From Shewanella amazonensis SB2B (GTDB lineage Bacteria; Pseudomonadota; Gammaproteobacteria; Enterobacterales; Shewanellaceae), in the NCBI RefSeq assembly GCF_000015245.1, contig NC_008700.1, forward strand, positions 3,044,001 to 3,108,000: 64,000 bases of DNA, given 5' to 3'. Below, one piece after another: positions 45,621-55,338 of the stretch (position 1 is the stretch's first letter; every line of letters begins with the position of its first letter). The position numbers and the translations under genes were made by a program. Under the pieces are notes generated by a model. It was given only the letters and a program-made list of their open reading frames with translations, did no database searches and had not been told where the DNA came from.

Positions 45621-48200
45621 ATGCAAGAGCAATACATCCATTCGGAAATCGAGGCTGAGGTACAAAAGTACTGGGCCGATAACAAAACCTTTGAAGTCAC
45701 TGAAGATCCTGCGAAAGAGAAGTTCTATTGCCTCTCTATGTTCCCCTATCCTTCCGGCCGACTTCACATGGGTCATGTGCGTAACTACACCATAGGTGAT
45801 GTAGTTGCCCGTTTCCAGCGTCTGCAAGGCAAGAACGTTCTTCAGCCCATCGGTTGGGATGCCTTCGGCCTGCCCGCCGAAAACGCGGCCATCAAAAATG
45901 CCACCGCGCCGGCCCCCTGGACGTACGAAAACATCGATTACATGAAAAACCAGCTGAAAATGCTGGGTTTTGGCTACGACTGGAGCCGTGAAATCGCCAC
46001 CTGTACTCCGGAATACTACCGTTGGGAGCAGTGGTTTTTCACCAAACTGTATGAAAAAGGTCTGGTTTACAAGAAGACCTCGGCGGTGAACTGGTGTCCT
46101 AACGACCAAACCGTGCTTGCCAATGAGCAGGTGCAGGATGGTTGCTGCTGGCGCTGTGATACCCCGGTAGAGCAGAAAGAAATTCCACAGTGGTTTATCA
46201 AGATCACCGCCTATGCAGAAGAGCTGCTAAACGACATCGACAACCTCGAAGGTTGGCCCGAGCAGGTCAAGACCATGCAGCGCAACTGGATTGGTCGCTC
46301 TGAAGGCGTGGAAATGACCTTCAAGGTCAAAGATTCTGACGACAGCTTCGACATCTACACCACTCGTCCAGACACTGTGATGGGCGTGACCTATGTGGCG
46401 ATTGCCGCCGGTCACCCGCTGGCCGAGAAAGCGGCGCTGAACAATCCGGAACTGGCAGCCTTCGTGGAAGAGTGCAAGCAAAGCGGCACCTCTGAAGCCG
46501 AGCTTGCTACCATGGAGAAGAAAGGCGTGGCCACTGGCCTGTATGCCATTCACCCCCTCACCGGCGAAGAAGTGCCGGTATGGGCTGCTAACTTCGTGCT
46601 GATGAACTATGGCACCGGCGCCGTGATGTCGGTTCCGGCTCACGACCAGCGTGACTACGAGTTTGCCAAGAAATACGGTCTGGCACTCAAGGCCGTTATC
46701 AAGCCTGCCGATGGCGAGGTGGATATCTCTGAAGCCGCCTACACCGAAAAAGGCGTACTGTTTAACTCAGCAGAGTTCGACGGTCTGGACTTTGACGGCG
46801 CCTTTAATGCCATTGCCGATAAGCTCGCTGCCGAGGGCAAGGGTAAGCGTCAGGTCAACTTCCGTCTGCGTGACTGGGGTGTCAGCCGTCAACGTTACTG
46901 GGGCGCACCTATCCCAATGGTCACTCTGGAAGATGGCACGGTAATGCCAACCCCCGAAGACCAGCTGCCGGTCATTCTGCCGGAAGATGTGGTGATGGAT
47001 GGCGTGCAAAGCCCCATCAAGGCTGACAAAGAGTGGGCCAAGACTCAGGTGAACGGTCAGGACGCGCTGCGCGAAACCGATACCTTCGACACCTTTATGG
47101 AGTCATCCTGGTATTACGCGCGCTACTGCTCGCCAAAAGCCAATGAAATGCTGGACCCTGCCAAGGCCAACTACTGGCTGCCGGTGGATCAGTACATCGG
47201 TGGTATCGAGCATGCCTGTATGCACTTGCTGTACTTCCGCTTCTTCCACAAGCTGCTGCGTGACGCCGGCCTGGTGAACTCCAATGAGCCCGCAAAGCGT
47301 CTGCTGACCCAGGGCATGGTGCTGGCTGATGCCTTCTACTACAACAACGAGAAAGGCGCCCGTGTATGGGTATCGCCCCTCGATGTGACCGTAGTTGAGA
47401 AAGATGACAAGGGCCGTATCCTCAAGGCCGTGGACACCGAAGGCCATGAGCTGGTTTACACCGGCATGAGCAAGATGTCCAAGTCCAAGAACAACGGTAT
47501 CGACCCGCAGGTGATGGTGGAAAAATACGGCGCCGACACTGTGCGTCTGTTTATGATGTTCGCCTCACCGCCAGAGCTGACCCTGGAATGGCAGGAATCC
47601 GGTGTTGAAGGTGCGCACCGCTTTATCAAGCGTCTGTGGAAGCTGGCTTCTGAGTACAGTGCGGCCCCAGCCACCGAAGCCCTGGATGTATCAGCGCTCA
47701 ATGCGGACCAGAAAACCCTGCGCCGTGAGCTGCACAAAACCATCGCCAAGGTCACCGACGATCTGGGTCGCCGTCAGATGTTCAACACCGCCGTTGCCGC
47801 CGTGATGGAGCTGATGAACCATCTGCAAAAGGCACCGCTGGCGTCTGCCCAGGACAAGGCGCTGATGAACGAAGCCCTGTCTGCCGTAGTACGTCTGCTC
47901 TACCCCATCGCACCGCACGTGTGTTTCAACCTGTGGCGTGAACTGGGTAACAGTGGCGCCATCGAAGACGCCGGCTGGCCAGCCACCGACGAGTCTGCAC
48001 TGGTTGAAGACAGCAAACTCATCGTGGTGCAGGTGAACGGTAAGGTACGCGCCAAGCTTACAGTAGCGGCCGATGCCACCAAGGAGCAGGTGGAGGCCCT
48101 GGGTCTTGCCGAAGATGCCGTGCGTAAATACACAGATGGCGTCACAGTGCGCAAGGTGATTTACGTGCCGGGTAAACTGCTCAACATCGTTGCCAACTGA
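45621..48200 (+). CDS. leuS: Leucyl-tRNA synthetase
   Basis: Charges tRNA-Leu. 859 residues from ATG 45621 (MQEQYIHSEIEAEVQKYW); an ATG five codons earlier is open but not conserved. Class I signatures HMGH at 49-52 (PYPSGRLHMGH) and KMSKS at 618; the editing domain lies between (about 225-415), with the Thr-rich TTRPDT segment. C-terminal anticodon-binding part complete. Confidence 0.98.
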   Translation: MQEQYIHSEIEAEVQKYWADNKTFEVTEDPAKEKFYCLSMFPYPSGRLHMGHVRNYTIGDVVARFQRLQGKNVLQPIGWDAFGLPAENAAIKNATAPAPWTYENIDYMKNQLKMLGFGYDWSREIATCTPEYYRWEQWFFTKLYEKGLVYKKTSAVNWCPNDQTVLANEQVQDGCCWRCDTPVEQKEIPQWFIKITAYAEELLNDIDNLEGWPEQVKTMQRNWIGRSEGVEMTFKVKDSDDSFDIYTTRPDTVMGVTYVAIAAGHPLAEKAALNNPELAAFVEECKQSGTSEAELATMEKKGVATGLYAIHPLTGEEVPVWAANFVLMNYGTGAVMSVPAHDQRDYEFAKKYGLALKAVIKPADGEVDISEAAYTEKGVLFNSAEFDGLDFDGAFNAIADKLAAEGKGKRQVNFRLRDWGVSRQRYWGAPIPMVTLEDGTVMPTPEDQLPVILPEDVVMDGVQSPIKADKEWAKTQVNGQDALRETDTFDTFMESSWYYARYCSPKANEMLDPAKANYWLPVDQYIGGIEHACMHLLYFRFFHKLLRDAGLVNSNEPAKRLLTQGMVLADAFYYNNEKGARVWVSPLDVTVVEKDDKGRILKAVDTEGHELVYTGMSKMSKSKNNGIDPQVMVEKYGADTVRLFMMFASPPELTLEWQESGVEGAHRFIKRLWKLASEYSAAPATEALDVSALNADQKTLRRELHKTIAKVTDDLGRRQMFNTAVAAVMELMNHLQKAPLASAQDKALMNEALSAVVRLLYPIAPHVCFNLWRELGNSGAIEDAGWPATDESALVEDSKLIVVQVNGKVRAKLTVAADATKEQVEALGLAEDAVRKYTDGVTVRKVIYVPGKLLNIVAN

Positions 48201-48241
48201 CCTGTAGCCTGCGACACTGTCGCCGGTTCAGGGGATTGAAG

Positions 48242-48265
48242 AAAAACCCGCTGCGGCGGGTTTTT
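48242..48265 (+). terminator. Intrinsic terminator between leuS and lptE
   Basis: AAAAACCCGC / GCGGGTTTTT perfect 10-bp stem with a TGCG loop and T5, 30 bases before the lptE ATG. It cannot be followed by a full promoter in the space left. Confidence 0.85.
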
Positions 48266-48295
48266 CTGCTTAACAAAAGGAAGAAGCATTTCGCC

Positions 48296-48790
48296 ATGGT
48301 TAGAACATTGCTTACCGCCATTTTGGGTTTGGCGTTGCTCACTGGTGTCACAGGCTGCGGCTTTCGTCTTCAGGGCAGTTATCAAATTCCGGCCTCTCTC
48401 AAGCAATTGAGTGTCGACAGCGCCGATGAATACAGCGAGCTGACCCGCTTGGTGAAAGACCGCCTGCGCCTGTCAGGTGTGAATGTGGTCGCGTCAAATT
48501 CGAAGGTGCCTTCGGTGCGGTTACTGCGTGACACCCTCGAGCGCACTACACTCTCGCTTTACCCCACCGGCCATGTCGCCGAGTACGAGCTGATATACCA
48601 TGTCGACTTTGCCGTGGCTTTTCCCGGTGAAGAGGCCAAACCCTTCAGCGTGGAAATCCGCCGCGACTATCTGGATGACCCCCGCACCGCACTGGCCAAA
48701 AGCCGTGAAATGGAGCTGCTGCTCAAAGAAATGCGCCAGCAAGCCGCCGACAACCTTATCCAAACCCTGTCGTCCCTCGGGGAGCGCTGA
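48296..48790 (+). CDS. lptE: LPS-assembly lipoprotein LptE
   Basis: Plugs the LptD barrel in the outer membrane and helps insert lipopolysaccharide. 164 residues with a lipobox (LLTGVTGC, Cys19), then GFRLQGSYQIPASLKQLSVDS, the typical LptE start. Start ATG 48296 with AGGAAG about 11 bases upstream; the open frame extends 20 codons into the terminator and is not real. One-base overlap with holA. Confidence 0.95.
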   Translation: MVRTLLTAILGLALLTGVTGCGFRLQGSYQIPASLKQLSVDSADEYSELTRLVKDRLRLSGVNVVASNSKVPSVRLLRDTLERTTLSLYPTGHVAEYELIYHVDFAVAFPGEEAKPFSVEIRRDYLDDPRTALAKSREMELLLKEMRQQAADNLIQTLSSLGER

Positions 48791-49818
48791 TGCGGGTCTA
48801 TCCTGAGCAGCTGGGCCGCCACCTGACACCGTTAGCCCAATGTTACTGCTTGTTCGGTGACGATGCCTGGTTGATAGAAAACGCCCGCACTCAGTTATTG
48901 ATGGCCGCAAGGCAGCAAGGGTTTGAAGAGCGCATCAGCCTCGAGCAGGATAACGGCTTCAACTGGAACGACTTGCAAAACGAGTGGCAAGCGTTGAGCC
49001 TCTTTGCCAGCCGCCGCATTATCGAACTCACCCTGCCCCAGGCCAAACCCGGCGCCGACGGCAGCGCCATGCTGACCAGCCTGATGGCGCAGCCTAATCC
49101 GGATCTGCTGCTTATTCTGCGTGGTCCCAAACTCGCCGCCGAACAAACCAACAGCAAATGGTTTAAAGCCCTCGACAATGTCGGTATTTATCTTCCCTGC
49201 AACACTCCCGAAGGGCAGCAATTTTTCCGCTGGCTGGATGGCCGCATTGCCGCCAACCGATTGATGCTGGACGGAGATGCCCGCCAATTACTGGCAACCC
49301 TGTACGAAGGGAACCTGCTGGCCGCAGAGCAGGCGGTACAATTGCTGGCGCTGCTGGCGGCCAATCGACGTATCAGCGCCGAAGAGCTGAGCCAGTATTT
49401 CGACGACCAGTCCCGCTTTAACGTGTTTCAGCTCAGTGATGCCCTGCTTGGAAACCAGCAGCAGCGCGTGGCCCATATACTGGCCCAGCTCAAGGCTGAA
49501 GGCACGGCCTTGCCCATTGTGCTCTGGGCCGTGTTTCGCGAGCTTGCGAGTCTGCTGCAACTGAAAACCGCCATGGTGCAGAGAGAATCCCTGGCGCCGA
49601 TGTGGTCAAAACTGCGGATTTGGGATAAGCGCAAGCCACTGTATGAGGCCGCGCTGTCGCGACTGTCACTGACACAGATTGAAGCCATGCTGGCCCTCTC
49701 ATCCACACTGGAGCTCAAACTTAAACAGGGCGGAGAAGAGGACTGGACACTGCTGACTCACCTTTGCCTGCTCTTTGATGCCAGTGCCCACAGCGCTCTG
49801 GTGGATACCCGGGGTTGA
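48790..49818 (+). CDS. holA: DNA polymerase III delta subunit
   Basis: Clamp-loader subunit that opens the beta clamp. 342 residues, beginning [32 protein letters not shown], with the LLRGPKL-like core and the helical C-terminal domain. Sits in the leuS-lptE-holA-nadD order known from E. coli, coupled at both ends. Confidence 0.95.
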
Positions 49819-49819
49819 T

Positions 49820-50470
49820 ATGACTAAGCAGCCTAATGCAAAGCGGCATACAGCTCTGCTCGGCGGCACCTTTGACCCGCCTCACTTTGGCCATATCAGG
49901 CCACTGCTGGATGTGCTTAAGCACTGGCCATTGCAGGATTGTTGGCTGTTGCCAAATCATATTCCGCCCCACAAACCCGGCACCCATGCCAGCCCGAAGG
50001 CAAGATTGGAAATGATTGACGCGCTGTGCCGGGAGTTCCCGGCATTCAGCCTGTGCGACGTCGAGCTTCGCCGCGACGAACCCAGTTACACGGTCAACAC
50101 TCTCAGGCAGTTGAGGGAACTTTATCCCGACAGGGTGTTCTACTTTGTCATGGGGATGGATTCTTTTCTGTCGCTGGATAAGTGGTTTGAGTGGCAGCAA
50201 CTTTTTGAACTCTGCCATCTGGTGGTGTGTGCCCGGCCCGGTTATCAATTGGCAGCCGACCACGGCATGGCAGAGGTCCTTGCGAACAGACAACACACAG
50301 AAGCCGACTTACCGGCAGAGGACAGCGGTAAAGTGTTGATCGCTGACATCCGTGAGCAAGACATTTCCTCCACCGATATCCGCACGGCGTTGGCCGAGCG
50401 GCGGGATATTCGCCAGTTAGTGCCAGAGTCAGTGGCCCGGGTGATTGAGACCCAGGGCCTGTACCGCTAA
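49820..50470 (+). CDS. nadD: Nicotinate-nucleotide adenylyltransferase
   Basis: Adenylates nicotinate mononucleotide on the way to NAD. 216 residues with the nucleotidyl-transferase motif [11 protein letters not shown] and the second signature ISSTDIR. Start ATG 49820, right after the holA stop. Confidence 0.96.
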
Positions 50471-50494
50471 GCGGTGTATTCCACCGCGGGCTGC

Positions 50495-50503
50495 TGCTAT
50501 ACT
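50495..50503 (+). promoter_or_regulatory. Candidate extended -10 promoter of rsfS
   Basis: TGCTATACT, an extended -10, 40 bases before rsfS; a weak TGTATT lies at the -35 position (17-base spacing). Confidence 0.45.
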
Positions 50504-50542
50504 GTCGCGCTCTTTTTTAGGAAACACATGGGGTAATTTCGC

Positions 50543-50869
50543 GTGCAAAGCGAAGAACTGAAGCAATTTGTTGTCGATAAGATTGAAGATCTTAAAGCTC
50601 GGGATCTGGTGGTACTGGATGTCAGCAAACACTCCAACATCACTGATTACATGGTGATCTGCTCGGGTACGTCAAAAACCCACGTCCGCGCCATCGCCGA
50701 GAACCTGCTCTCAAAGGCCAGAGAGGCCAACATCACTATTCTCGGCAGCGAAGGCCGCGACACCAGTGAATGGGTTCTGGTGGATTTGGGTGAAGTGATT
50801 CTGCACGTGATGCAGGAACAAACCCGCGACTTTTATCAGCTCGAAAAGCTCTGGCAAGAACCCGCCTGA
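50543..50869 (+). CDS. rsfS: Ribosomal silencing factor RsfS
   Basis: Binds ribosomal protein uL14 and blocks subunit joining when nutrients are short. 108 residues, [27 protein letters not shown] at the start, [23 protein letters not shown] in the core, [23 protein letters not shown] at the end. GTG start at 50543. TGATG overlap with rlmH. Confidence 0.96.
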
Positions 50870-51339
50870 TGAAACTGCAACTCATCGCCGTGGGCACCAA
50901 GATGCCCGATTGGGTTACCCGCGGATTTGAAGAATACCAGCGCCGCTTCCCCCGTGATATGGCGCTGGAGCTGGTCGAAATTCCCGCTGGCAAGCGCGGC
51001 AAAAATGCCGATATCGCCCGCATCCTGCAAAAGGAGGGTGAACAAATGCTTGCAGCAATTCCCAAGGGTAATCATATTGTTACCCTGGATCTTCCCGGCA
51101 AGAACTGGACGACTCCCGAACTTGCGAGTGCCCTGTCCAAATGGCAGCTCGATGGCCGGGATGTCAGCCTCCTGATTGGTGGCCCCGAAGGCCTCGCCCC
51201 GGCATGCAAACAGGCCGCGGCCCAGAGCTGGTGTTTGTCGGCGCTGACTCTGCCACATCCCCTGGTGAGGGTGGTCGTGGCGGAAAGCCTCTACCGGGCC
51301 TGGAGCATTAACAACAACCATCCTTATCACAGGGAATAG
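50869..51339 (+). CDS. rlmH: 23S rRNA pseudouridine-1915 N3-methyltransferase
   Basis: 156 residues of the SPOUT knot family, with [39 protein letters not shown] and [17 protein letters not shown], all standard. Methylates pseudouridine 1915 of 23S rRNA. Coupled to rsfS. Confidence 0.97.
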
Positions 51340-51379
51340 TGTGCCCTTGTCAGGCCGCTGATTGCACCGGAGACGTTGA

Positions 51380-53236
51380 GTGACACCAAGAAAACGGGTA
51401 GCCATGCATGACCACGCCGCTGAGGCAGCATTGTTCAAGCGACGGGCGATATTTACCTTTCTCTGCGTGGTCGCACTTTTTGGTGTACTCCTGACCAACC
51501 TGTATCACCTACAGGTCACCTCCTACGCAGACTACACCACCCGCTCCAATGACAACCGGATCCGGGTAACACCGGTTGCCCCAAGCCGCGGCCTGATTTA
51601 TGACCGCAATGGTGTGCTGCTTGCCGAAAACCAGCCGGTGTATTCTCTTGAGCTCATTCCCGAGAAGGTTAAAAACATCCCCCAGACGCTGACTCAACTC
51701 TCGACTGTGATACCGCTGAGTGAAGAAGCCCAGGCCGAATTCCTCGAAGCCCTCAAATATCACCGCCGCTTTAAACCCCTTACGCTCAGGGATAACCTGA
51801 CCGAGGAAGAAGTGGCCGCGTTCAGCGTAAATCAGCATCAGTTTCCCGGCGTACGTGTCGAGGCAGGTCTGAAACGCTTCTATCCCCATGGTGAGCTTTT
51901 GACACACGTGCTGGGATTTGTGGGCAAAATCAACGCCAAAGACAGGACAGCACTGGAAAAGGCTGACCGCTGGCCTGACTATGCCGCCAGTAAGGACATA
52001 GGCAAACAAGGTGTTGAAAAGTATTACGAAAACCTGCTTCACGGCAAACCGGGGCACCTGGAAGAAGAGGTCAATAACCGTGGCCGCACCATTCGTACCC
52101 TGAAAACCGTACCGCCGGAGCCGGGTCAGGATCTTTACCTGACGCTGGACATCAATCTGCAGAAAAAGGCCATGGAACTGCTGTCTGGGCGTCGTGGCAC
52201 CATAGTAGCAATCGATCCCCGTGACGGTGGCATTATGGCGATGGTGTCGAGTCCGTCCTACGATCCCAACCTCTTTGTGCAAGGGATCAGCTCCAAAGAT
52301 TACAGCGCCCTGCTCAACGACAAGGCAAGGCCGCTGATTAACCGCGCAACTCAGGGGCTGTACGCCCCCGCCTCAACCATCAAACCCCATATGGCACTGA
52401 TGGGACTTGAGGAGCAGGTCGTCACAGAGCGCACCCGCATCTGGGATCCCGGGTACTGGCAAATGCCCGGCGTCGAGCGAAAATGGCGTGACTGGAAAAA
52501 ATGGGGCCATGGCTACGTGGATGTTTACCATGCCATTGTCGAGTCCTGCGATATCTTCTTTTACGACATGGTGCACAAGATGGGCATAGATAAGATTGCC
52601 GCCTTTATGCATCAATTTGGCTTTGGTGAAAGTACCGGCGTGGATATCTTTGAAGAATCCGCCGGCATCATGCCGTCGTCCGATTGGAAACGTATCCGCC
52701 ACAACCAGCCCTGGTATCCGGGTGATACCATTTCGGTGGGGATTGGCCAGGGCTACTGGACAGCAACACCTATTCAACTGGCCAATGCCACGGCAATCCT
52801 GGCCAATCGTGGCAAGCGCTTTGTGCCACACCTGCTCAAGGCGATGAAAGACAACAGTGCCAAAATCGAGCGGCCGCCCGAAGAGATGCCCCCGGTGGCA
52901 CTGAAGAATCCCCGCAACTGGGAAATCATCAACGAAGCCATGCGGCAAACGGCCCATAAGTCGCGCTTTACCGATGCCACTTATACCGCCGCCATGAAAA
53001 CAGGTACCGCTCAGGTGTTTTCGGTGGCACAGGATGCCAAATACGACCACGACAAGGTGGCAGAGCACCTGAGAGACAACGCCCTGATTGTGGCTTACGC
53101 CCCCTTTGAATCCCCCAAGATAGTATTGGCTGTGGTATTGGAGAACGCTGGTTGGGGCGGCGCCAATGCCGGTCCTGTGGCACGCGCCATGCTGGATGAA
53201 TTTATGCTCCATGAGCAGTGGAAGGTGCAACCATGA
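51380..53236 (+). CDS. mrdA: Penicillin-binding protein 2 (elongation transpeptidase)
   Basis: Class B PBP that cross-links peptidoglycan in the rod system. 618 residues: membrane helix at about 25-45, dimerisation domain, transpeptidase with S332-T-I-K335, SCD and K540-T-G. Starts at GTG 51380, GGAG 7 bases before it. Overlaps rodA by 4 bases. Confidence 0.97.
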   Translation: MTPRKRVAMHDHAAEAALFKRRAIFTFLCVVALFGVLLTNLYHLQVTSYADYTTRSNDNRIRVTPVAPSRGLIYDRNGVLLAENQPVYSLELIPEKVKNIPQTLTQLSTVIPLSEEAQAEFLEALKYHRRFKPLTLRDNLTEEEVAAFSVNQHQFPGVRVEAGLKRFYPHGELLTHVLGFVGKINAKDRTALEKADRWPDYAASKDIGKQGVEKYYENLLHGKPGHLEEEVNNRGRTIRTLKTVPPEPGQDLYLTLDINLQKKAMELLSGRRGTIVAIDPRDGGIMAMVSSPSYDPNLFVQGISSKDYSALLNDKARPLINRATQGLYAPASTIKPHMALMGLEEQVVTERTRIWDPGYWQMPGVERKWRDWKKWGHGYVDVYHAIVESCDIFFYDMVHKMGIDKIAAFMHQFGFGESTGVDIFEESAGIMPSSDWKRIRHNQPWYPGDTISVGIGQGYWTATPIQLANATAILANRGKRFVPHLLKAMKDNSAKIERPPEEMPPVALKNPRNWEIINEAMRQTAHKSRFTDATYTAAMKTGTAQVFSVAQDAKYDHDKVAEHLRDNALIVAYAPFESPKIVLAVVLENAGWGGANAGPVARAMLDEFMLHEQWKVQP

Positions 53237-54339
53237 CAAGGGATCATGCCCGTAAGAATATCTGGCAACGGATGCACATCGACTTACCGCTTTTGCTCGG
53301 ACTGCTGGCCATCATGGGGTTTGGGCTGTTTGTTATTTGGTCCGCCTCGGGTGAAGATCCAGCCATGCTGGAGCGGCAACTGGTACGCATGGGGCTCTCC
53401 CTCGGCATCATGCTGTTTATGGCACAGATAAATCCGGAAATTCTGCGCCGCTGGGCCCTGCCGATTTATATCGCCGGGATTATCCTGCTGCTTGGGGTGC
53501 ACTTTTTCGGGGAAATCAATAAAGGCGCCCAGCGCTGGCTGAATCTGGGCTTTATGGAGTTTCAGCCCTCAGAGCTTATCAAGCTCGCCTTCCCCATCAC
53601 CATGGCCTGGTTTATCAGCAAGTTTACCCTGCCACCCAAGAAACGGTATCTGGCGGCTGCGGCAGTTATCATGCTTATTCCAACCCTGTTGATTGCCAAG
53701 CAACCCGACCTGGGGACTTCCATCCTGGTGGCGGCCTCCGGCATCTTTGTACTCTTCCTGTCCGGGATGAGCTGGTACATAGTACTTGGGCTGCTGGCTT
53801 CGGTGCTGTCGTTTCTGCCGATACTCTGGTATTTCCTGATGCACGACTACCAGCGCCGCCGGGTGTTGACACTGCTTGATCCGGAAAAAGATCCGCTTGG
53901 CGCCGGTTATCACATTATCCAGTCGAAAATCGCCATCGGCTCCGGTGGCGTGGACGGCAAAGGCTGGCTCCACGGCACCCAGTCGCAGCTGGAGTTTCTG
54001 CCCGAACGTCACACCGACTTTATCTTCGCTGTGATTGGCGAGGAGTTCGGTCTCATTGGCGCCATTGTGTTGCTGGCCATGTACATCTACGTGATTGGTC
54101 GGGGACTGGTCATCGCCTCACGGGCACAGACCAACTTTGCCCGCCTGCTGGCAGGCTCTATTACCCTGACCTTCTTCGTGTATATCTTCGTGAATATCGG
54201 CATGGTCAGCGGCATTTTGCCCGTGGTGGGTGTGCCCTTGCCCCTGATTAGCTATGGCGGCACCTCGATGCTGACATTGATGACAGGTTTTGGCATTCTA
54301 ATGAGCATTCAAACCCACAGGCGCTTTGTCGACCGCTAA
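53233..54339 (+). CDS. rodA: Peptidoglycan glycosyltransferase RodA
   Basis: SEDS-family polymerase partner of PBP2. 368 residues, about ten helices. Signatures include the loop KDPLGAGYHIIQSKIAIGSGG and GVPLPLISYGGTSMLTLMTGFGI. Start ATG 53233 within the mrdA stop (ATGA). Confidence 0.97.
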   Translation: MTRDHARKNIWQRMHIDLPLLLGLLAIMGFGLFVIWSASGEDPAMLERQLVRMGLSLGIMLFMAQINPEILRRWALPIYIAGIILLLGVHFFGEINKGAQRWLNLGFMEFQPSELIKLAFPITMAWFISKFTLPPKKRYLAAAAVIMLIPTLLIAKQPDLGTSILVAASGIFVLFLSGMSWYIVLGLLASVLSFLPILWYFLMHDYQRRRVLTLLDPEKDPLGAGYHIIQSKIAIGSGGVDGKGWLHGTQSQLEFLPERHTDFIFAVIGEEFGLIGAIVLLAMYIYVIGRGLVIASRAQTNFARLLAGSITLTFFVYIFVNIGMVSGILPVVGVPLPLISYGGTSMLTLMTGFGILMSIQTHRRFVDR

Positions 54340-54348
54340 GGAATGCCG

Positions 54349-55338
54349 ATGAGTTTTGCCCCAGGCCTGGCCTTGTTGTCAGGCCTTCTTGCCGCCAATC
54401 TTGTGCTCGCTGCCGAGACACAAATCGACACTGCCAGGGACAGTTTTATTTCCCGCCAGAGTGCACTTGGCTTTTCCCAATCTCAAATCGATGCATTTCT
54501 GGCCGGCGCCCAATATAACCCCAAGGTGATTGAAGCCATCAGCCGCCCCTGGGAAGCCAAACCCTGGCATCTCTACCGACCACGCTTTCTCACCGAGACG
54601 AGGCTCAAGGCAGGGCTCGAGTTCTGGCGAACTCACGAGAGCACCATCGACAGGGCATCGACGCAGTTTGGCGTTGAGCCGGAGATGATTGTGGCCATTA
54701 TCGGCATCGAAACCCATTACGGCCAAACCATGGGTAACTACAGTGTGCGCGATGCCCTCTACACCCTTGGGTTTTACTACCCACCCAGGGCCAGTTTTTT
54801 TCTTAAAGAATTGGGCGAGCTTCAAAAACTTGAGCAGGAAGAAAAACTCGATGTGAGCGCATTGAAAGGCTCCTACGCCGGTGCCATAGGGTTTGGACAG
54901 TTTATGCCCTCCAGCTACCGCTACTATGGGGTCGATTTTGACGGTGATGGCCGCAAAGACTTGCTCGGCAGCCCCGCCGATGCCATCGGCAGTGTGGCCA
55001 ATTATTTTCATCAACATGGCTGGCAAACCGGTGACCCTGTCGCGTTTCGCTTGGAAAGCTACGGAGAAACACCGCCGACAGCCTCGCTCTGGCAGGGAGA
55101 GCCGTTAACCCTCAAGGCATCCGATATACTCGCAGACGGCTTCGGCCTTGCGGACAAACGGGATCTGGATGTTGCCCGGCCTGCAATGCTGTTTAAACTG
55201 GAGCAGGAAACTCACAACGAATACTGGATGGGTTTTAAGAATTTTTTCGTAATCACCCGTTATAATCGCAGCCCTCTTTACGCCATGGCGGCCTATGAAT
55301 TCAGTGAGCAGCTTAAACATGCGCATGCCAAGTATTAA
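54349..55338 (+). CDS. mltB: Membrane-bound lytic murein transglycosylase B
   Basis: Cleaves peptidoglycan glycan strands to 1,6-anhydromuropeptides. About 329 residues with a signal sequence; the start has no lipobox Cys (LLAANLVLAAE), so unlike E. coli MltB it may be a soluble periplasmic form. Catalytic Glu in IIGIETHYG, then the GFGQFMPSSYRYYGVDFDGDG segment. ATG 54343 is an alternative start, but 54349 has better spacing to AAGGA. Confidence 0.92.
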   Translation: MSFAPGLALLSGLLAANLVLAAETQIDTARDSFISRQSALGFSQSQIDAFLAGAQYNPKVIEAISRPWEAKPWHLYRPRFLTETRLKAGLEFWRTHESTIDRASTQFGVEPEMIVAIIGIETHYGQTMGNYSVRDALYTLGFYYPPRASFFLKELGELQKLEQEEKLDVSALKGSYAGAIGFGQFMPSSYRYYGVDFDGDGRKDLLGSPADAIGSVANYFHQHGWQTGDPVAFRLESYGETPPTASLWQGEPLTLKASDILADGFGLADKRDLDVARPAMLFKLEQETHNEYWMGFKNFFVITRYNRSPLYAMAAYEFSEQLKHAHAKY

